Shown here: positions 56,394-64,000 of the stretch, in pieces
Layout of the letters: each line of letters opens with the position of its first letter
Position numbering within the stretch: the first letter of the stretch is position 1
Assembly (NCBI RefSeq): GCF_019175385.1
Contig: NC_083346.1
Span: forward strand, 83,342,543 to 83,406,542
DNA: 64,000 nt
Source: Lycium barbarum
Taxonomy: Eukaryota; Streptophyta; Magnoliopsida; Solanales; Solanaceae
Reading direction: 5' to 3'
Made by a program: the position numbers and the translations under genes
Notes under the pieces: model-generated
Seen by the model: only the letters and a program-made list of their open reading frames with translations
Told to the model about the DNA's origin: nothing
Database searches by the model: none

Positions 56394-59300
56394 GATCTTG
56401 AGTCTTGTCCTGATGTGGTCACAGGTATATTATCGGTATTTTCTCATGATGTATATGCTTTGATTGATCCGGGCTCCACATTATCATAAGTTACTCCATA
56501 TATTGCGGGTCGATTTATAATTGAGCTGGAGTCTATCAAACCTTTCGAGGTGTCTACTCCCGTGGGTGAATCGGTAATAGCTAGCCGAGTATATAGGAAC
56601 TGTGTGATTGTGATTTGTGATCGTCGTACCATGATTGATTTGCATGAGCTAGAAATGGTAGATTTTGACGTTATTATGGGCATGGATTGGTTGGCTTCTT
56701 GTTACGCCAATGTTGATTGCCGAATGAAGATGGTTCGTTTCTAGTTTCCGGGAGAACCAGTCTTAGAATGGAAAGGGAATGCGGCATCACCAAAAGGTAG
56801 GTTTATTTCCTATCTAAAGGCAAGTAAAATGATCACGAAGGGGTGCATTTATCACCTAGTACAAGTTCAAGATGTAGATGCTGAGTCGCCGACTCTTCAG
56901 TCAGTTCCGGTGGCGAACGAATTTCCGGATGTGTTCCCGGAAGAGCTTCCAGGCCTTCCTCCCGAGCGAGAGATCGATTTTGCGATTGATGTGTTGCCAG
57001 ACACAAAACCCATATCTGTTCCTCCCTATAGGATGGCACCCGCAGAGTTGAAAGAGTTGAAAGAGCAATTAAAAGACTTGCTTGAAAAAGGCTTCATTAG
57101 GCCTAGTTCATCCCCGTGGGGAGCACCCGTATTGTTCGTCCGGAAGAAGGATGGCTCTTTGAGAATGTGCATTGATTATCAGCAACTGAATAAAGTGACA
57201 ATTAAGAACAAGTATCCCCTCCCGAGGATTGATGATTTATTTGATCAATTGCAAGGTGCCAAATGGTTTTCAAAGATTGATTTGAGGTCCGGGTATCACC
57301 AAGTAAGAGTTAGGGAGAAAGATATCCCTAAGACAACTTTCAGAACAAGATATGGCCATTTCGAGTTCCGAGTAATGTCGTTTGGGCTAACTAATGCACC
57401 GGCAGAGTTTATGGACTTAATGAACAATATATTCAGGCCTTTTCTGGATTTATTCGTGATTGTATTCATCGATGATATCCTAGTGTATTCTAGATCCGAG
57501 GCAGAACATGCGGATCACTTGCATGTTGTCCTTGGAGTTCTTCGAACTCGAGAGTTATTCGCGAAGTTTTCCAAATGCGAGTTTTGGTTGAACTCAGTGG
57601 CATTTCTGGGCCACATTGTTGCAGCTGACGGTATTCGAGTGGATAGCCAAAATATTGAGGCGGTGAAGACTTGGCCAAGGCCCACGACCCCTACGGAGGT
57701 TCGTAGCTTTTTGGGCTTAGCCGATTATTACAGAAGATTTGTTGAGGGTTTCTCTTCTATTTCTGCACCGCTCACCAAGTTGACTCAGAAGTCAGCTAAG
57801 TTTCAATGGACAGATGCTTGCGAGCGTAGTTTCCAAGAGTTGAAAGACTGACTGACTTCAGCCCCAGTCTTGACACTTCCTGAGGGATTGGAAGGATATG
57901 TTATTTATTGTGATGCTTCAGGCGTCGGGCTAGGCTGTGTATTTATGCAAAATGGTAAGGTGATTGTATATGCTTATAGACAATTACGGAAACATGAGCA
58001 GAATTATCCTACCCATGACTTAGAATTGGCCGCGGTGGTCCATGCTTTAAAGATATGGAGACATTACTTATATGGTGTCCACGTGGATATTTATACAGAT
58101 CATAAGAGTCTCCAGTACATCTTCAAGCAGAAAGAGTTGAATTTGCGGCAACGACGATGGCTAGAGTTGCTAAAAGACTATGATGTTGAAATCCTATACC
58201 ACCCCGGAAAGGCAAATGTTGTGGCTGATCCTCTTAGCCGTAGGTCGATGGAAAGTCTAAGTGACGTACGACCAGAAAAAAAAGATATGGCCCGTGATCT
58301 TCAGCAGTTAGCTAGCCTAGGAGTCCGAGTGGTGGACTCCGGTAGCAGTGGAGCTATTATTAAGAATTTAGCAGTTTCATCGTTAGTAGCGGAAGTAAAA
58401 GAGCGACAATATGAGGATCCCATGCTAATGCAGTACAGAGATACACTCCCTCAGAAGGAGGGGTCATCATTTGACATTTCGGAAGATGGAGTTCTCCGAT
58501 GTCGAGGCAGGTTATGTGTTCCTGATGTGGCAGGTCTAGGCCATCAGATTTTGAGAGAAGCTCACTGTTCCCGTTACTCCGTTCACCCCGGAGCGACGAA
58601 AATGTATCATGATCTTAAGACTATATATTGGTGGAATGGGATGAAGAAAGACGTAGCAGAATTCGTAGCTCAGTGTCCTAATTGCCAACAAGTGAAGATA
58701 GAACACCAAAAGCCGGGTGGCTTATTGCAAGCTATAGAAATCCCAACTTGGAAGAGGGAAGTGATTAATATGGATTTCATTACAGGGTTAACCCGTTCTC
58801 GACGTAAATATGATTCTATATGGGTGATCGTGGATAGGCTCACAAAGTCAGCGCATTTCTTACCGGTCAGAACGACCTATGTGGCAGAAGATTATGCCAA
58901 GCTTTATCTTAAAGAGATAGTGAGACTCCATGGCGTTCCGGTATCTATTATCTCCGATAGAGGGACTCAGTTTACAGTAAAGTTTTGGGGATCTTTCCAA
59001 GAAGGTTTAGGGACCCAAGTGCGCCTAAGCACGGCATTTCACCCACAGACCGATGGGCAAGCTGAACGTACTATTCAGACTCTTGAAGATATGCTACGGG
59101 CATGTATGATAGATTTTGGAGGAAATTGGGATGACCATTTGCCACTCATTGAGTTTGCTTACAATAACAGTTACCATTCTTGCATTCAAATGGCACCGTA
59201 TGAAGCTCTATATGGGCGAAAGTGTAGATCCCCAATTGGGTGGTTTGAAACCGGAGAAGCTAAGTTGATAGTGTCAGACTTGGTCCAACAAGCAATAGAG

Positions 59301-59846
59301 AAAGTTAAGCTCATACAAGATCGGTTGCTAGCGGCTCAAAGTCGTCAGAAGTCCTATGCGGATAATCGTCGAAGAGACTTAGAGTTCGAAGTGAAAGATT
59401 GGGTATTCTTGAAAGTGTCTCCAATGAAGGGCGTGATGAGATTTGTCAAAAAGGGGAAGCTCAGTCCCCGGTATATTGGGCCATACGAAATTGTGCGCAA
59501 AATAGGCAAAGTGGCCTATGAGCTAGATCTACCTCCAGATTTGGAGTCAGTCCATCCAGTATTTCATGTCTCGATGCTTCGGAAGTGTGTTGGAGATCCT
59601 ACGAGGATCGTCCCAGTGAATGATATTCAAGTGACAGAAAAGTTAACTTATGATGAAATACCCATTGCCATATTAGATAGGCAAGTACGGAGGCTTAGAA
59701 ACAAAGAAGTGGCCTCAATTAAAGTTCTGTGGAGAAATGACAATCGAGAGGAAATGACATGGGAAGCAGAAGAGAATATGCGATCCAAATACCCACATTT
59801 ATTTCAGCCCTTGGAAGAAGTCCAAGATGAGACGTCAAAAACATAA
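56394..59846 (+). pseudogene. pol: Pol of element A: PR-RT-RH-IN-chromodomain
   Basis: The protease active site region is ALIDPGS (about 56457). The polymerase (about 56980-57700) has [13 protein letters not shown] and the catalytic FIDD at 57465-57476. RNase H acidic residues fall at 57912, 58023, 58098 and 58228. Integrase has the HHCC finger (CPNC at 58674-58685) and Asp-Asp-Glu at 58773, 58956 and 59064 with 35 residues between the last two. A chromodomain (59670-59800, [16 protein letters not shown], then EEMTWEAEE) closes the protein; in this family it guides integration to certain chromatin. Stops lie at 56487, 56742 and 57849. Otherwise the frame is open to TAA 59844. Confidence 0.95.
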
Positions 59847-60040
59847 GGTATGCATGTTTTCCCTTTTATACATTCAGGTCGTGTGTGGCCAAATTTCTAG
59901 TGCTATTGTATTAATGCCCTGTGAGGCATTGTTATTGTGGGCTGTTGTGACAGGGTGGTAGTGCCATATTACAGAGGAAACTCTGGCGAAATTTTTATAG
60001 AATTCCCCAAAGCCTTTAACATTCGAGGACGAATGTTCCT

Positions 60041-60053
60041 AAGGGGGGTAGAA
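60041..60053 (+). other. Polypurine tract of element A
   Basis: AAGGGGGGTAGAA directly before the second LTR, preceded by ATTCGAGGACGAATGTTC, as in B and D. Confidence 0.9.
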
Positions 60054-62394
60054 TGTTACACCTCGGAAAATTTTCCGTTGGTACGCAAGTAAATGAACTA
60101 ATGATGTGTGCGAGGAGTGCGAGTGTATAATGTTTCACTGGAAATGTATGTAAAGGGATGTGGATGATTAGAATGAAAAGTCGAGAAATGAGAAAAATTG
60201 AAAGTTGGCAAAACTGCCCAATGGTCGTATAGTGCAGAATACGGACCGTAAAGTGCAATACGGTCCGTAAAATTGTCGTCGTAAACTGGCATGTCCAACT
60301 TCAACTTTCTGCCAGCTAAGGAAAAGGTATAATACGACCTGGTGGACGGACCGTAAAGTGATTTACGGCCCGTAAACCATGGTCGTAAATCACCATGCAT
60401 GCAAGCCAAAGTTTCTGGTTCTGCTTAAGCTTAAAAACGACCACGAGGGACGGTCCGTAAACTGAAATACGGACCGTAAACCTCCATGGACGACCACTGT
60501 TCACCCAGCACAGATTTTCCAATTCATTAAATATGAGGATCAAGACTTATTTTATTTCATTACAACATTACACCACTTCTCTCTATAACTTCTCTCTACA
60601 TTTATTATATGTGTTTTCAAGGATTATAAGTCATCCATAACATTAAGACAAGTGAATCAAGGATAAGGGAATCATCATGGATCATCCAAGTCAAGAAATC
60701 CAAATGGAGAAAAACTAGGGTTTTGCTCAAAGAAGAGTATTATCAACCAAAGCTTGTTCCTACAACTTCTAAGGTAAGATTCATGATTTTTACAAGATGT
60801 TTAAGGTATTGGAGAATTAAAATACATGGATTATAGAAAATGTGGTCAACTAGGTCATGAATGATAAATAGTGACATTTTGAGAAATAGTTTGAATTGAG
60901 ATATGAATGTTGTTGTGTTGCGATATGACTGTGTTATAAATGGTATTGAGATCATGAACTAAACACTTTAGACGAATGGACGAAGATGGGTGTTATGACC
61001 ATGAATGTGGGTGAATTAGAGGCAAATTAAGGAATCTAGATAATGTGGATAATGTGAATGACTAATGGCCATTGTTATGATATTAATGAAGGTATAAACG
61101 CTAGCATTGGAAGGGAACGTGCAAGTGTAGAATAGTTCGACGGAAAGGTATGTAAGGCTAACCCTTCTTTCATCAGGCATGGTTCTTGGCCAAATTCCTA
61201 AATTCCTCTATATGAGGGTGTTGTCTTCACATGGTTGACATTCCGAGCTTATAAGCTCACGACCCTTGATATGTACTATGCTTATACTACGTTCCTCGTA
61301 TGACGAGTAAGTCTATAATGTAAATGTAACGATAATGATGAGGATAGTAATGATGATGAGAGTAAAATGAGACTGGAGATGCTTACGAGCTACGATATAC
61401 GTGTATGTGTGCCTATGAAGGGCTATGATAAGACCCCGAGCTTATGATGCCGGGTAAGATTATATGTATATAACCATGTATAAAGTATGTATATGATTAC
61501 GTAACGCGCGCGCACTTCTGCAGAAGGTACGGATACCCCTGAAGCCTGGGTAGGGCCAGGTATGTATGATCTTGAGCCTTGGTTGGCTACGCATGTATGA
61601 AACACCGATCCTATGAGGTCGGGTATGCTATGTAAATGCTATGTATGTATATAAGTGTATGGCTATGTATATAATATGAATATTAATGTGAAAAGACTAT
61701 GTATATGAATACGAATAGGGGCATGTATATGAATATGAGCACAAGTATGGTACGAGTATTGTTATGGAATACGAACGACGATGTATGGAAGTAAGCGATA
61801 TGATGATGATGATATTACTGTCTCCCCTCCTATGCTATCTTCATATGATATCTATTATGCTTCTATATTGATGTTGATCATGCTTTACATACTCAGTACA
61901 TTCTTCGTACTGACGTCCTTTTGTTTGTGGACGCTGCGTCATGCCCGCAGGTGCATAGGGAGACAGACTTGATCCTTAGCTGCCTATTCGGAGATTTCCT
62001 AGAGAGCTCCATTTCCTTCAGAGCCATATCTTTTGGGTACTCATTCTTTTGTGTATATATTTATGGGCATAGCGGGGTCCTGTCCCGCTATTGTGATATG
62101 TTATACTCTTAGAGGCTCGTAGACATGTGTGTGTGTGGGTAGATGTGTTTGGCCTTGTCGGCCTATGTTTTGTATATCATTTTGTCGACCACGTTGGCCC
62201 ATGTACATTGATGTGGCATAAATGCCTATGATGATATAAATGTGCGGTTGTCCATATGGGACTAGTTGACGAATGAATGGAAATGCATGTATAATTATGT
62301 GGATCAGCTAGATGTAAGTATAAGATTAAGCTAAGAGGGTGCTCGGGTGGGTTAGCACCGGGTGCTCGTCGCGGCCCCGAGTCGGGTCGTGACA
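60054..62394 (+). repeat. Second LTR of element A
   Basis: It is 2341 bp and serves as 3' LTR of the first internal region and 5' LTR of the second. The U3 motif cluster is repeated at about 60238-60480 with one extra GTCGTAAAC copy. The conserved CTGACGTCC block is at 61909 and the U5 hairpin at 62368-62393. Confidence 0.95.
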
Positions 62395-62604
62395 AAAGTG
62401 GTATCAGAGAAGTTCAGTCCTAGGATGTGTCTACGAGCCGTGTCTAGTAGAGTCTTGGTTATGGGTGTGTTGCGCGCCAAACTTATAAACGAGAAGCTGC
62501 GGACATCTTAGGAATATATGACCTTCTTTCTTCATAAGAATCGTGCGATAGAGCTATGATGTAAGAAATTCTTGTTCCTAAGTTGTGTGTTATGTATTTC
62601 AGAG

Positions 62605-64000
62605 ATGCCTAAAAAGAAAAAGGCTACAGCAGCCCAAAAGGGCAAGACGGTGGCAGAAAAGCTGGCTGAAAGAGCACCGCCACCGGTAGTAGAGGAAGAT
62701 GAGTCCCAGAGTGCGGCTCAATCTCAGTCCCCCCAAACAGTGCCTATTACTGAGGAGCACGTGGGAGCCTCAGCCCCAGCTCCAGCTCCTCCACCGAATG
62801 CTTCGGGCCAAGACGTGAGAGAGGCCATTAATTTGTTGACTCAGTTGGTTGCGGCCCAGACTCAGAGGCAAAGCGCAGGGCAAGGTGACAGTACTGTTAG
62901 TGCAAGGGCCCGTGACTTCATTGCATTGAAACCCCCAGAATTCTTTGGGTAGAAACTGGGAGAGGATCCCCATGACTTTATTGATGGTATGCTAAGGACG
63001 CTCCGGTTGATACATGCTTCAGACACCGAATCGGTGGAGCTAGCATCCTATAGATTGAGGGATGTCTCAATCCAGTGGTATACGGTTTAGATGGCTTCGT
63101 GAGGAGCCCATGCACCTCCACCGGTATGGAAAGAGTTTGTTGATGCTTTTCTCCATCATTATATGCCTCCGGAAGTTCGGCGAGCTAGGGCCGATAAATT
63201 CTTGAATTTGAGGCAAGGTAGCATGAGTGCTACAGAGTATAGTCTCCGCTTCAATTCCTTGGCTAGGTATGCTTCGGCCATGATAGCGAATATGGGCGAT
63301 GGAGTGCACCGGTTTGTGAAAGTCCTAGGGCCCCACTTGATGGATAAATGCTTGACTGCGTCCCTTCAGGATGGCATGGATATTGCACGCATTCAGGCAC
63401 ATGCTCAAGAATTAGAGGAACACCTACTGCAGCAGAGAAATGAACGTGAGCAGGATAGGGGCCATAACAAGAGGGCCAGACCTTCGGGTTCGAGGAACGA
63501 GTCCATGGGCGGACACAGACAACAGTTTCCCAGCCATTCAGGCTATTCTATGACCAGTACACCTCCACAGTTCACGGGGCAGAGATTTGACAGATCTACT
63601 CATTCCGAGCCGAGTCAGGGTTATTCGGGGTCTCAGTTTAGAGGTGATTCAGGCCAGCCAAGGCCACCCGTACCACGATGTTCTCAGTATGGAAAGTTGC
63701 ATTGGGGTCAGTGCCGATCAGGTTCAGACGCTTGCTATTCATGTGGTCGGCCAGGCCATATTATGCGTGATTGCCCCTCAGTACATGGTAGAGGTAGGAC
63801 CCAGCCATCAGGGTCGGTAGCCGGATCTTCAGCATCTGTACGGCCTACGGGACCAGGTTCACATGCGCCAGTCGACCATGGTAGAGGTAGAGGCAGAGCT
63901 CCCAGTACTAGCGGTCCTCAGCACCGTATTTATGCTTTGGCTGGACGCCAAGATCTTGAGTCTTCTCCTGATGTGGTCACAGGTATATTATCGGTATTTT
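62605..64000 (+). pseudogene. gag: Gag of element A, second copy (runs off the window)
   Basis: The same product as 55047-56393, in one frame from the ATG at 62605. Stops are TAG 62950 (Leu in copy one), TAG 63088 (Trp) and TGA 63100 (Arg). None is shared with copy one, and the positions stopped in copy one are open here. The CCHC knuckle is at 63733-63774; a Cys just before it (CSQC in copy one) is Tyr here. The sequence ends within the protease region. Confidence 0.92.

Larger units (their letters stand above)
52510..64000 (+). mobile_element. Tekay-type element A in tandem form (LTR-internal-LTR-internal)
   Basis: LTR 52510-54836, internal 54837-60053, LTR 60054-62394, then a second internal region from 62395 past the window end. 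The second internal region starts with its own primer site and a gag ATG at the same 211-base distance. After the middle LTR there is AAAGT, not the left duplication CAGTC, so the element does not end there. The protein domains place it in the Ty3/gypsy chromovirus group, Tekay (Del) clade, judged from the C-terminal chromodomain. Confidence 0.92.

Overview
This window is plant nuclear DNA made almost entirely of transposable elements nested inside one another. I found no ordinary host gene, tRNA gene, CRISPR array or organelle DNA. A eudicot, most likely Solanaceae, is suggested by Tekay-type Ty3/gypsy chromovirus proteins, very long LTRs (2.3-3.6 kb) beginning TGTT and ending GTCGTGACA, primer-binding sites matching plant initiator tRNA-Met, a CACTA DNA transposon with a Ptta/En/Spm-type gene, and a LINE fragment. 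The species assignment is an inference from LTR style only.

Layout. 1-1506: end of an LTR cut by the window edge. 1507-7300: minus-strand non-coding LTR element E (internal region plus truncated LTR). 7300-9758: truncated minus-strand LTR. 9759-15899: minus-strand element F (gag remnant, PBS, LTR), whose LTR is split by a solo LTR at 12361-15450 (target duplication TATAC). 15900-17033: start of another LTR, cut by a CACTA element whose left end is at 17034. The CACTA element runs to about 34612 with its right end missing. Its gene (20530 to 32027) is split by the 8.86-kb non-autonomous LTR element D (20754-29608, duplication CAAGT), and its last part carries a 715-bp LINE insertion (10-bp duplication).

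34613-52509 is element B, a decayed Tekay gag-pol element. Its 5' LTR contains minus-strand non-autonomous element C (35311-42023, duplication ATATG). Its chromodomain is split by a solo LTR (48790-51979, duplication ACAAT). Its 3' LTR was entered by element A at 52510 (left flank CAGTC). Element A is much younger and has a single-frame gag-pol with six stop codons. It is arranged LTR-internal-LTR-internal, running off the window end, as expected from LTR-LTR unequal recombination.

How the parts relate. A and B encode capsid, protease, reverse transcriptase, RNase H, integrase and a chromodomain. C, D and E encode nothing recognisable, yet C, D, E and F share with A and B the tRNA-Met primer site, a conserved leader just after it and a hairpin at the U5 end. 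C, D and E therefore look like passengers copied by Tekay proteins. Internal regions of C and D each hold a sense-oriented sequence closely resembling 5S rRNA about 0.65 kb after the primer site. I rate this the most unusual feature of the window.
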